Positions 54,312 to 63,061 of a stretch of 64,000 nt of DNA are shown piece after piece. The position numbers and the translations under genes are program-made. The notes below the pieces were generated by a model. The model made no database searches. It was not told the DNA's origin and saw only the letters and a program-made list of their open reading frames with translations. This DNA comes from OCS155 cluster bacterium AG-422-J23 (GTDB lineage: Bacteria; Actinomycetota; Acidimicrobiia; Actinomarinales; Actinomarinaceae): assembly GCA_003213625.1 (NCBI GenBank), contig QCMT01000002.1, positions 276,152-340,151 of the forward strand. The letters are read 5' to 3'. Position 1 is the first letter of the stretch; each line of letters opens with the position of its first letter.

Positions 54312-55361
54312 ATGGAATATTCACCAGGCTTAAGAGGAGTAATTGCTGGAGAAACGAAAATTTCTACTGTCGGAATGGAAGGCACCTCTTTAAGATATCG
54401 TGGCTACGATGCAATCAAGCTTACAGAAACTCATACGTATGAAGATGTTGCATCCCTAATAATAAGTGATGATCTAAACGGTTCTGATTTTACAACTTTT
54501 TTCAAGCAATACTACACAGAATTAGATGGGGACAATGATGTTAATAATCTTTTCAAACAAATTAAATCAAGACTACACCCAATGGATGTTATTAGAACAA
54601 TTGTTTCTTATATTGGAGAATCAGACAAAAAATCTGATTTAGAATTAACAACTCAAATTTCTGCCGCTGTAGCTTATGTGATAGCAGGTTACAACGAGAA
54701 TGATACGAGCGAATTAGATGACACGTATACAGTTGCTAGTTCTATGTTAAGTAATAATGCATCAAGTGATCAGTTACAAGCGCTAGATGATATCTTGATT
54801 CTTTATGCAGAACATGGATTTAATGCCTCAACTTTTGCTACAAGAGTTACAGGTTCTACAAGGTCAGATTTAACAAGTTCAATTGTCTCTGGTATAGGAA
54901 CGTTAAAAGGTGAATTGCACGGTGGAGCAAATGAGCGAGCAGTTGAGTTAATAAATTCATTTAAAGATGTAGATGATGCAAAATCAGGTGTTATGAAAAT
55001 GCTTGAAGAAAAGAAAAAAATTATGGGATTTGGTCATGGTGTCTACAAAATTCAAGATCCTAGAAGTCCGGTTGTTAAAAGCTGGGTTGAAAAACTAATT
55101 TCTGATGATGACGCAAAATTGAGATTTGAAATCGCTAAGGAAATTGATGAAATCATGGATAAAGAAAAAAAATTATTTCCAAATGTTGATTTTTATGGTG
55201 GTCTTTTGCTTTCAGCGTTAGATTTCGATGTAAATTTATTCACTCCTATTTTTGTTGCAGGTAGATCAGTTGGCTGGGCAGCTCATTATTTTGAACAAAG
55301 AGCAGACGACACATTAATTAGACCTGCTGCAAAATATATTGGAGTTGAAGAAAGAGACTAA
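54312..55361 (+). CDS. Citrate synthase / 2-methylcitrate synthase
   Basis: A 349-residue citrate synthase-family enzyme, a little shorter than usual (370-430). GLRGVIAGETKIS and LRYRGYDAIKL open the protein; active-site His are in ELHGGANERAVELI and GFGHGVYKIQDPRSP, and the catalytic Asp lies in LLLSALDFDVNLFTPIFVAGR. It condenses oxaloacetate with acetyl-CoA or propionyl-CoA. The next gene, three bases on, is a PrpD-type 2-methylcitrate dehydratase, which favours a methylcitrate role; the form may serve both. Confidence 0.9.
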   Translation: MEYSPGLRGVIAGETKISTVGMEGTSLRYRGYDAIKLTETHTYEDVASLIISDDLNGSDFTTFFKQYYTELDGDNDVNNLFKQIKSRLHPMDVIRTIVSYIGESDKKSDLELTTQISAAVAYVIAGYNENDTSELDDTYTVASSMLSNNASSDQLQALDDILILYAEHGFNASTFATRVTGSTRSDLTSSIVSGIGTLKGELHGGANERAVELINSFKDVDDAKSGVMKMLEEKKKIMGFGHGVYKIQDPRSPVVKSWVEKLISDDDAKLRFEIAKEIDEIMDKEKKLFPNVDFYGGLLLSALDFDVNLFTPIFVAGRSVGWAAHYFEQRADDTLIRPAAKYIGVEERD

Positions 55362-55364
55362 TTT

Positions 55365-56744
55365 TTGGTTCAACAAAATATTGATAAAATAATCACGCAT
55401 TATCTTACAAAGAACATTGTATTTTTCGAGGAAAATATACTTGCCACGAAATTGTCACTTTTAGACACTCTGGGTTGTATTTATAATGCTTCAACTTATG
55501 AAGATCCAATGAGATTTGCAACAAGAGGTAAGTATGGTTCTAATACAAATCCTTTTTTGATTATAAATGATATGCAATCTTCGAAAGAAATTACAAGGTA
55601 TCTTTCAATATTGACCAGATGGTTTGATTATAACGATACCTTTTTGGCAAAAGAGTGGGCACATCCATCTGACAATATTGGAACAGCATTTGGTTACTTT
55701 TTTAACCACAAAGACAAAAATCTATCACAATTTTTTCAATCGATAATCCAAATGTATGAAATACAAGGGTGCTTAGCACTGGGTACCTCCTTAAACGAAA
55801 AAGGCTATGATCATGTCTTTTATGTCAAACTTGCATCGGGTGCAGTATTTTCATCCCTTTTATCGAATCAAAATGAAGAATCAATATCTAGAACAGTAAA
55901 TAACATTTTACAAGATGGCGTCAATTTAAGATCTTATAGACAGGCACCAAATGTTGGTAAAAGAAAGAGCTGGGCTGCAGGAGATGCTGCATCCAGAGGT
56001 ATTGAGATTGCTGAAATAAGCGAGTTTCCAGATAGTATTTACGAAAATATACAAGATGATCAGATTTGGGGATTTAACAAAGTTTTTTTGGATGACAATA
56101 TTTTATCCTTTGGTAAAGAACTTGATGATTGGGTAATTCAAAACATTTTATTTAAGGTCTTGTATCCAGCAGAGTTTCATGGACAATCTGCAGTTGAGGC
56201 TTCTTTTCAATTATCTGATTTATTTCATGAAAGAGAGAAAGATATTAAGGAAATAATTATTGAAACGCATGAGCCAGCATTGAGAATCATTAGTAATAAA
56301 AAGGAACTTAATAATCCCTCGGACAGAGATCACTCACTTGAATATATGGTATCTGCCGCCCTAATTTTTAAAGATTTAACCTCGGAAACTTATAGTGATA
56401 ATTTTCATGGTTTAAATAAAGTAAATTCTTTGAGAAAGAAGATAAAAGTACATGAAAATAAAGACTTTACAAAAAATTATTATGACATTGCTAAACGACA
56501 TATTTCAAATGAGATTTACTTTAAATATAACGATGGCTCATTTTCTGATAAAGTAAAAATTGAAACTCCTATTGGTCATCCAGATAGGAGGGTTGAGGCT
56601 ATACCCTTATTGAAAGATAAATTTGTACATAATGTTAAAAATTACTTTTCAGACAAAAAAGCTGAAAATTTATGGGAAAACATATTACAAATCGATATAG
56701 AATCTGGCTTTAAAGAACTTTTAAATTTATTGGACAATGATTAA
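55365..56744 (+). CDS. prpD: 2-methylcitrate dehydratase (MmgE/PrpD family)
   Basis: A 459-residue MmgE/PrpD enzyme. LDTLGCIY, RWFDYNDTFLAKEWAHPSDN, LYPAEFHGQSAVEASF, ETHEPALRIISNKKELNNPSDRDHSLEYMV and the GHPDRRVEAIPLL end match PrpD over the whole length. It dehydrates 2-methylcitrate to 2-methylaconitate in propionate breakdown. No prpB lyase is in the window. TTG 55365 lies three bases after the synthase stop, so the two are co-translated; its end overlaps the nucleotidyltransferase gene by eight bases. Confidence 0.9.
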   Translation: MVQQNIDKIITHYLTKNIVFFEENILATKLSLLDTLGCIYNASTYEDPMRFATRGKYGSNTNPFLIINDMQSSKEITRYLSILTRWFDYNDTFLAKEWAHPSDNIGTAFGYFFNHKDKNLSQFFQSIIQMYEIQGCLALGTSLNEKGYDHVFYVKLASGAVFSSLLSNQNEESISRTVNNILQDGVNLRSYRQAPNVGKRKSWAAGDAASRGIEIAEISEFPDSIYENIQDDQIWGFNKVFLDDNILSFGKELDDWVIQNILFKVLYPAEFHGQSAVEASFQLSDLFHEREKDIKEIIIETHEPALRIISNKKELNNPSDRDHSLEYMVSAALIFKDLTSETYSDNFHGLNKVNSLRKKIKVHENKDFTKNYYDIAKRHISNEIYFKYNDGSFSDKVKIETPIGHPDRRVEAIPLLKDKFVHNVKNYFSDKKAENLWENILQIDIESGFKELLNLLDND

Positions 56745-57600
56745 AGACATATATCTTTTAGTAGGAGGAGAAGCTACAAGACTTAGACCTCTATCAGAAG
56801 GTATCCCTAAAGCATTACTTACGATAAAGGGAAGACTACTAATAGATTTAATTCTTGAGAATTTGGAAGAATCAAATTTAGATAACATAAATTTAATTTG
56901 TTCAATAAAGCATGAAAGCTATTGGTTAGATTACAAAAAAAATTCTAACTATAACGTAAACTTACATTTTGAACATGAAAAATTAGATACAGGTGGATAT
57001 GTAATTCAGAATATAGAACATTTTGATGATAAATTTTTGTGTATGAACGGAGATTTACTCATTGATATGAATTTTGAATCGTTCCTGGAAGTAGCAAATA
57101 ATTCAAAAAATTCAACTATCTGTTCAATACCCGTTGAAGATCCATCAAGATATGGCGTACTTGAGTTGGAAGGTACAAAAATAATAAACTTTATTGAGAA
57201 GCCAAAAGATATGAAATATGGAAACAATATAAGCCTTGGTGTCTATTGTTTTCACAAAAAAGATATCAGAGAAATCAAAAACAATTTGGAAGTACCCTGT
57301 TCTTTTGAGAAAAATGTATTTCCTGAATTAGCGAATAACAATTTATTGGATTGTTTTAGTGTAAATGGAAATATGTTAGATGTAGGAACAAGAGAGTCGT
57401 ATATATATGCTCATACAGAAAATCAAACGAATTGGATTTCTGAATCAGCGACCATCGGAAAAGATACGGTGATAGAGAATAGCGTTATATTAGGTTCAAG
57501 TTCCATTGGAAACAATGTTCAAGTTAATAATTCAATAATCTGCAGTGAAGCGATAATTGAAGATGAGGCAGTCATAAATGACGAAATTTTTAAATCATGA
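56737..57600 (+). CDS. Sugar-1-phosphate nucleotidyltransferase
   Basis: A 287-residue nucleotidyltransferase. The N-terminal motif is VGGEATRLRPLSEGIPKALL (the usual second Gly of GxGTR is Ala), followed by GDLLIDM with a metal-binding Asp, FIEKPK, and a C-terminal left-handed beta-helix of hexapeptide repeats (ATIGKDTVIENSVILGSSSI). It activates a sugar-1-phosphate with an NTP, plausibly mannose- or heptose-1-phosphate with GTP. It overlaps the epimerase gene (ATGA), and both probably supply glycan precursors. Confidence 0.85.
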   Translation: MIKDIYLLVGGEATRLRPLSEGIPKALLTIKGRLLIDLILENLEESNLDNINLICSIKHESYWLDYKKNSNYNVNLHFEHEKLDTGGYVIQNIEHFDDKFLCMNGDLLIDMNFESFLEVANNSKNSTICSIPVEDPSRYGVLELEGTKIINFIEKPKDMKYGNNISLGVYCFHKKDIREIKNNLEVPCSFEKNVFPELANNNLLDCFSVNGNMLDVGTRESYIYAHTENQTNWISESATIGKDTVIENSVILGSSSIGNNVQVNNSIICSEAIIEDEAVINDEIFKS

Positions 57601-58532
57601 AATATAAAAAAGCATTAGTAACAGGTGGAGCTGGATTTATTGGTTCACATTTAGTAGAGGAATTACTCAAAAACAATGTAAGAGTTTTAGTTATCGATAA
57701 TTTATTGACAGGAAAAAAAACAAATTTAGACAGATTAGAAAACGTAGACGTAATTTATGATGACCTTGGTTCTCATGAGTCTATAAAAGAAATTGAAAAA
57801 TTTAATCCTGAAATTTGTTTTCATTTAGCAGCACAATCTTCAGTTGTAATTTCTGTAGAAGATCCCTTACTAGATTTTGAACATAATCTTTTACAGCCTA
57901 TTAAATTAATACAAACATTAATAAGTACAGATTGTAAGAAGTTTGTTTTTAGCTCTTCTGGAGGAACAATATTTGGTGAACCTAATATAATTCCAACTTC
58001 TGAAGAAGACTTTGCAGGTGAGCCAGTTTCTCCTTATGGTGTAGCAAAGAAAAAGCTTAATGAATTTATAAAATTGATGTTAGAAAATGAAAAAATGTCA
58101 TACTCAATTTTGAATTTATCAAATGTTTACGGTCCACGTCAAGACCCCCACGGAGAAGCAGGAGTAATGTCAATATTTACTGGAAAAATGCTAAATAATG
58201 AAAAACCAATAATTTATGGTGATGGAAACCAAACAAGAGATTATATATATGTTGCTGACGTTGTGAGTGCATTAATTAAATCATCTGAAAATGATAATGA
58301 TTTATTTTTAAATATAGGTACAGGTGTTGAAACATCTGTAAATGAGTTGGTGTCATTAATCGCATTAAAAACTTCATGGGAAGAAGAACCTGATTACAAA
58401 CCTCAGAGAGACGGAGAATTGCGAAGGAGTGTTTTAAATAACAACAAAGCTAAGAAAAGTTTGGATTGGGAACCAGAATATGATTTAAATAAAGGTATTG
58501 AAGAATTAGTAGATTGGTTTAAGAATTTATAA
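57597..58532 (+). CDS. NAD-dependent sugar nucleotide epimerase/dehydratase
   Basis: A 311-residue extended short-chain dehydrogenase. NAD loop VTGGAGFIGSHLVEELL, HLAAQSSV, FSSSGGTIFG, catalytic YGVAKKK (YxxxK) and the NVYGPRQDPHGEAGV substrate loop match UDP-glucose 4-epimerase-like enzymes. It changes a sugar within a nucleotide sugar; the exact substrate is not determined. It is coupled to the nucleotidyltransferase and converges on cofE. Confidence 0.9.
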   Translation: MKYKKALVTGGAGFIGSHLVEELLKNNVRVLVIDNLLTGKKTNLDRLENVDVIYDDLGSHESIKEIEKFNPEICFHLAAQSSVVISVEDPLLDFEHNLLQPIKLIQTLISTDCKKFVFSSSGGTIFGEPNIIPTSEEDFAGEPVSPYGVAKKKLNEFIKLMLENEKMSYSILNLSNVYGPRQDPHGEAGVMSIFTGKMLNNEKPIIYGDGNQTRDYIYVADVVSALIKSSENDNDLFLNIGTGVETSVNELVSLIALKTSWEEEPDYKPQRDGELRRSVLNNNKAKKSLDWEPEYDLNKGIEELVDWFKNL

Positions 58533-58539
58533 AAAATTT

Positions 58540-59238
58540 TTAAAGAAAAAAATCTTCGTCTTCTTTTCTTATTAATTCTCCAACTCCCAAATCAGAGGAT
58601 TCATAATCAACACCTCTTATGATTGCTACAGGAATATTTTCACTTTTTTTCATAACTAATTCTGCGGCACCAGCTAGTTCGTCAATAATTGCAATTTCAG
58701 TGGCAAAAAGCTCATTATCGAAAGCATCTTTTTCACCGATATAGCTTTCCAAAGGTTTAATTCCAGATGAACCTATAGCAACATTGGTTTGCCCTTTTCT
58801 CCATGCTCTTCCAAAGGTATCGGATATGATCACGCTGACTTTTTTATTTGTGTTGTATTCAATTTTCTTTTGTATATCTCTAGATGTCTTATCTGGATCT
58901 TCAGGCAATAGTAAAACAGAACCTTTTTTTATATTTGATTTATCTATACCTGCGTTTGCACAGATAAAACCATGTTTTGTTCTTGCGATTATCGTATCGC
59001 CTCTTTTTCTTAAAATTTCTAAAGATTCTTTTTTAATTAATTCCTCAATATTTTCAAAATTGTTTTCTATCAATCTATTCTCAGCTTTAGATACGATCTT
59101 TTGGGTTATAACAATTACATCATTGTTTTCTAGAGCAATATTGTTGTTTAAAAATCCTTTTATTAACTCATCAGCTAAATCATGCTTAGGTGAAAATTCA
59201 GGTAGATTTTTAATAGGAATGATAGTTATGTTATTCAT
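58540..59238 (-). CDS. cofE: Coenzyme F420-0:L-glutamate ligase
   Basis: A 232-residue CofE that adds glutamate to F420 using GTP. IPEF-like N-terminus (IPIKNLPEFSPKHDLADE), VITQKIVSKAEN near residue 46, KHGFICANAGIDKSN, and ISDTFGRAWRKGQTNVAIG are family hallmarks. It lacks the C-terminal nitroreductase-like domain of mycobacterial FbiB. ATG 59238 overlaps the cofD stop by eight bases and is preferred to the TTG two codons upstream. It shows that the cell makes F420. Confidence 0.94.
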   Translation of the reverse strand: MNNITIIPIKNLPEFSPKHDLADELIKGFLNNNIALENNDVIVITQKIVSKAENRLIENNFENIEELIKKESLEILRKRGDTIIARTKHGFICANAGIDKSNIKKGSVLLLPEDPDKTSRDIQKKIEYNTNKKVSVIISDTFGRAWRKGQTNVAIGSSGIKPLESYIGEKDAFDNELFATEIAIIDELAGAAELVMKKSENIPVAIIRGVDYESSDLGVGELIRKEDEDFFL

Positions 59239-60127
59239 GATCAATAATGAATTTAGCTAAGTTGGTCGAAACTTCTACAGATTTAAATAATATATTTGTT
59301 TCGATTGTATTTTCAGCGCCATCGGAATCACCATTATGCACTACATAGAAATTTCCAACATAATCATAAAACTTTTTTATTCCACTTATGTCACTTTTAT
59401 AACCAAGATCTTCAAAATTTTTCTTAGAAGGGCCTTTAATTGCTTTATCTTGTATGAATGGTGAAACAATATATGTTGAATCATCGTCAATTAATTTTTC
59501 CTTTAAATTTTTTATCGAGAGAATTGGTCCAATAGAAAGTATTGGATTTGAAGGTCCAATCACAATCTTGTCAGCTTTTTCAATTGCTTTAGAAACTTCA
59601 TTAGTTATATCTGCATCCTCAGAATTTAAATAAATAACATCACTTAAATCAGGTTCCGATTTTAATTCAACAAAATATTCTTGAAAGTCTAATAATTTAT
59701 TTTCAGTGGTTTTCAATTTTGTACTAACTAAATTATCTGTCATCGGAAATATTTTGCAATTTAATCCAAATTTATCAGAAATTATCTTTGTTATTTGAGT
59801 AAGTGATTTACCCTCTGAAAATAATTGATTTCTAAAAAGGTTTAAAGCAAGATCTTTATCGCCAATACTGAATTCTTGAGGAAAATATTTTTTAAATTCT
59901 TCACTTACAACAAAACTATCATTTTTCTGGCCCCATCCAAGACCACCCTCAATTCCAGCTAATGCATAAATTACAGAATCTATATCTGGAGATAGCCTAA
60001 CTCCTTGTATGGTTTCATCATCACCCGTATTGATAATAATTGTTAGGTCGATTTCGTCGAGATTGTAAAAACCTTTTGCAAGTTTTGCTCCGCCAATTCC
60101 ACCTGATAAATAAACAATTTTTTTCAT
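59231..60127 (-). CDS. cofD: 2-phospho-L-lactate/phosphoenolpyruvate transferase (F420 synthesis)
   Basis: A 298-residue CofD/FbiA family enzyme that joins the lactyl (or enolpyruvyl) phosphate unit to the deazaflavin Fo. YLSGGIGGAKLAKGF at the N-terminus binds the activated substrate, IINTGDDETIQGVRLSPDIDSVIYALAG is the Fo site region, and VIGPSNPILSIGPIL is the GDP loop. It is followed by cofE in one operon. Fo synthase genes (fbiC/cofGH) are not in this window. Confidence 0.94.
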   Translation of the reverse strand: MKKIVYLSGGIGGAKLAKGFYNLDEIDLTIIINTGDDETIQGVRLSPDIDSVIYALAGIEGGLGWGQKNDSFVVSEEFKKYFPQEFSIGDKDLALNLFRNQLFSEGKSLTQITKIISDKFGLNCKIFPMTDNLVSTKLKTTENKLLDFQEYFVELKSEPDLSDVIYLNSEDADITNEVSKAIEKADKIVIGPSNPILSIGPILSIKNLKEKLIDDDSTYIVSPFIQDKAIKGPSKKNFEDLGYKSDISGIKKFYDYVGNFYVVHNGDSDGAENTIETNILFKSVEVSTNLAKFIIDHE

Positions 60128-60154
60128 ACTTTATTACTCTTACCAATATTCCAT

Positions 60155-60160
60155 TAACAT
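60155..60160 (+). promoter_or_regulatory. -10 box (TAACAT) of the DUF6788-like gene, leaderless
   Basis: TAACAT ends seven bases before ATG 60168, within the 40-base gap that also serves the opposite cofD gene. Confidence 0.45.
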
Positions 60161-60167
60161 TTTAATA

Positions 60168-60422
60168 ATGGTAGATAGAGAAATTCTAGAAGCAATATCT
60201 GAATTAGGAGAATCGGATTTAAAAAGATTACGTATCCTAATTGATAACAAGCTTGGGCCCACAGGTAATGAACAAAAAATATCCTATAGGCAAAAATTAA
60301 TCAAATGTGGAAGAGAATCATGTAATAGTTGTCCTCATGGACCGTACTGGTATGCTGAGTGGTCAGAAAATGGTAAAAGAAGTACTAAATATCTTGGAAA
60401 AATTTTAAATGAAATCAATTAG
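60168..60422 (+). CDS. Small DUF6788-like Cys-containing protein
   Basis: An 84-residue protein. After a short helical N-terminus it has YRQKLIKCGRESCNSCPHGPYWYAEWSENGKRSTKYLGK, the pattern (CGxxxCxxCxxGPHGPYWY...GK...YLGK) of the DUF6788 family, a small domain often seen next to recombination or DNA-associated genes and probably binding metal through its Cys. Its function is unknown. It overlaps the next membrane protein gene by 14 bases. Confidence 0.75.
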   Translation: MVDREILEAISELGESDLKRLRILIDNKLGPTGNEQKISYRQKLIKCGRESCNSCPHGPYWYAEWSENGKRSTKYLGKILNEIN

Positions 60423-62607
60423 TAAAAGTTTAAATTCAAATATTTCGCAACAATTATTTTATTTACTTGTTTTAGTCCTATTTTTAAGAATTGATTTAAT
60501 TTTTCAAGACAATACACCTACTGGTGGAGATATGGGAGCTCATATAGTTGCAATTGATACTTTTATAAAAGATTTCATACCAAATTTTCAAATAAATGGA
60601 TGGTCTAATGATTGGTTTGGTGGATATCCTCTGTACTATTTTTATTTTCCAATACCGCCATTAATCACTTTTTTCTTGAATCTTGCATTTCCTTTTGGAG
60701 TTGCATTCAAAATTATGGTTGCTATGTCTACTATTTTAGTTGTTTATTCTTTCGAAAAACTTATGAGAAAAACATCGAATCAAATTTCTATCTATGGTGC
60801 TTCAGCTGGGTTATTTTATGTTTTTACAGAGTCGTTTACTATTTATGGAGGGAATTTAGCATCCACATTGGCAGGGCAGTATTCGTTTGGGTATTCATTA
60901 GCATTTGCAAATTTATCAATTTTTTATTTAATAAAATCAAAAAATAATTTTAGATTTCCAATTAGTTCTATTTTTCTTGCTTTGTGTTTGATGTCTCATC
61001 TAATTCCTTTTTTTATATATTTCCCAATCTATGCTTTTTACTGGTTATCAAAAAAACAAAAACTAAATCAAAAAATACTCTCTATTTCAATATTTTTAGC
61101 ACTTGTATCAAGATGGTCCCTCTCATTGTTTATGAATTTAGAATTTACAACAAATATGAGTTACACCCCATTTTCAAGATTAGATGATTTAATTAAAGAT
61201 GATATTTTACCCATAATTTTTATCTTGGTAGGTCTGTTGATATTAAAGCATAAAAATTTGATTAAAAGTAAGTCTTTAAACTTATTTGATCTATATATTA
61301 TATCTTCATCTTTACTTCTTTATTTTTTTGTCCCAGAGGGTGCTCTTTGGAATGGAAGATTGGTATCATTTTTCAATCTTGGAATTGTTTTTATATTTTT
61401 CAAATCAATTGAAATTTTTGTTGAGGATTTAAATTTTTATCAACAGGGAGTCAATGTCCTAACAATTCTTTTTTTAGGTGTAACAATTTATTGTTTGTAT
61501 GTATTTTATGAAAAATGGTCAACTTACCAATCATATTTAAACCTTTACATACCAATTATTTTTTTGATATTGATTTATGCACTCCTAAATTTAAATAATG
61601 TTGTCGTACAACTTAATTTGTTGATTGTTTCTATTATTTTCTCTACTGTATCTTTTTTGCCACATTGGCTAAATTGGAATTTCACAGGTTATGAGGGAAA
61701 GAACGACTGGAATCAAATTGAAAGTTTATACACTCAATTAGAAAATTTAAAACCTGGAAGGATTATGTGGGAACCAAATTCTGATATGAATAAATATGGA
61801 ACCCCAATGACATTAATGACAATTCCTTATTTTACAAAACATACAAGCATGGAAGGTTTATATTTTGATTCAAGCATTACAACCCCATTTCATTTTATAT
61901 CTGTATCTGGTTTGGCAAAAAGACCATCAAATCCAGTAGGTGGACTTTCATATATAAATAACCAATTTGATAAAGGTGTAGATTATCTTTATCACTTAGG
62001 TGTAGATTATTTCATTTCGTATACAGAAGAAATTGAGAGTAAAGCAATGAATTCTGATAGACTAACATTTCTTTTTTCATCAGAGCCATTTTCAGTATTT
62101 GAAGTTAACTCCTCTAAAATAGAATTAATTAATCAAGATATTGTTGTTTTTTCAAAAGTAAACAAACAAGAGGGTATTCTAAGTTCAGTTTTTAGAAATA
62201 CTAATATAACCAATTTTTTTCAAAAAGCATATGAAAATTTTGATGAACTCGATGAAAAGAGAGTCGTTGAAGTAAGTAATAAAATAGTGATACAGTCATC
62301 TAATAAGACTGATTTAGAAGTTACAGATCTAAAAATTACAAACAAGAAAATTTCATTCTTTACAAACAATCCTGGTGAATTACATTTAATAAAAGTTTCT
62401 TACTTTCCAAATTGGTCTATTTCAAAGGGTCTAGGGCCATTTAGGACCTCCCCCTCATTTATGTCAGTCATACCTAACCAAGAATATGTAGAGATCAATT
62501 TCGAAAGAACAACACTAGAAAAAAACAGCTTCTATTTTTCAATATTTTCGTTACTCTTATCCTTAATTATTTTTATAAGATCTTTTAAAAATGTTAAAAA
62601 AACTTAA
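60409..62607 (+). CDS. Large membrane protein, 6-pyruvoyl-tetrahydropterin synthase-related/GT-C-like
   Basis: A 732-residue protein with about ten to twelve N-terminal membrane helices and an extracytoplasmic C-terminal domain, closed by a final helix. The entry GGDMGAHIVAIDTFIKDFIPNF and NGWSNDWFGGYPLYYFYFP match the actinobacterial 'PTPS-related' membrane family, which resembles GT-C glycosyltransferases; the name does not imply pterin chemistry. With GtrA, a GT2 enzyme and a phosphomannomutase next to it, a part in surface glycan assembly from polyprenyl-linked sugars is plausible. Confidence 0.75.
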   Translation: MKSISKSLNSNISQQLFYLLVLVLFLRIDLIFQDNTPTGGDMGAHIVAIDTFIKDFIPNFQINGWSNDWFGGYPLYYFYFPIPPLITFFLNLAFPFGVAFKIMVAMSTILVVYSFEKLMRKTSNQISIYGASAGLFYVFTESFTIYGGNLASTLAGQYSFGYSLAFANLSIFYLIKSKNNFRFPISSIFLALCLMSHLIPFFIYFPIYAFYWLSKKQKLNQKILSISIFLALVSRWSLSLFMNLEFTTNMSYTPFSRLDDLIKDDILPIIFILVGLLILKHKNLIKSKSLNLFDLYIISSSLLLYFFVPEGALWNGRLVSFFNLGIVFIFFKSIEIFVEDLNFYQQGVNVLTILFLGVTIYCLYVFYEKWSTYQSYLNLYIPIIFLILIYALLNLNNVVVQLNLLIVSIIFSTVSFLPHWLNWNFTGYEGKNDWNQIESLYTQLENLKPGRIMWEPNSDMNKYGTPMTLMTIPYFTKHTSMEGLYFDSSITTPFHFISVSGLAKRPSNPVGGLSYINNQFDKGVDYLYHLGVDYFISYTEEIESKAMNSDRLTFLFSSEPFSVFEVNSSKIELINQDIVVFSKVNKQEGILSSVFRNTNITNFFQKAYENFDELDEKRVVEVSNKIVIQSSNKTDLEVTDLKITNKKISFFTNNPGELHLIKVSYFPNWSISKGLGPFRTSPSFMSVIPNQEYVEINFERTTLEKNSFYFSIFSLLLSLIIFIRSFKNVKKT

Positions 62608-63061
62608 AAATTCAAAATTATTAAGAGGTGATTCAACCTACGCACAACTATTTAGAACGTATATCGTTGGTGGATTCAATTTAGTTGTTGGTCTTGGATT
62701 AAGTTATTTATTTCAATTTTTTGTTTTTTATTCAATTGAGATTCCATTAAGAACTTATTTAACAAATATTTTTGCTTTTTCAATCGGAGTTATAATTTCA
62801 TATTTTTTATCTAGAAAAATTATTTTCAAATTATCTATATACGAGGGGGGATTTAAAGAATTTGTAAAGTTTTTTGTTACAAATTTAATCAACTTAGTTG
62901 TTCCATTGTTTATCTGGTTTTTAATTGACTTGATCAGACCATCAATTCAAGATAATGAAATACAGTTTTTAATAGCAACTGTTTTGATACATGGATTTAT
63001 TCTTCCCATTAAATATTTAATTTATAAATTGTTTGTATTTAAAGACTCTTTAAATAATTGA
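62591..63061 (+). CDS. GtrA-like flippase-associated membrane protein
   Basis: A 156-residue GtrA/DPMS-family protein with four membrane helices: RTYIVGGFNLVVGLGLSYLF, the TYLTNIFAFSIGVIISYFLSRKIIFK core, and two more helices. GtrA proteins work with polyprenol-phosphate sugar synthases to move lipid-linked sugars across the membrane. The convergent gene, overlapping its end by 40 bases, encodes such a GT2 enzyme. The start overlaps the previous gene by 17 bases. Confidence 0.9.
   Translation: MLKKLKNSKLLRGDSTYAQLFRTYIVGGFNLVVGLGLSYLFQFFVFYSIEIPLRTYLTNIFAFSIGVIISYFLSRKIIFKLSIYEGGFKEFVKFFVTNLINLVVPLFIWFLIDLIRPSIQDNEIQFLIATVLIHGFILPIKYLIYKLFVFKDSLNN

Noticed and set aside
60409-62607. Pterin synthesis enzyme suggested by the family name of the 732-residue protein
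   Set aside because: The protein is a polytopic membrane protein without pterin synthase catalytic residues; the family name is historical.
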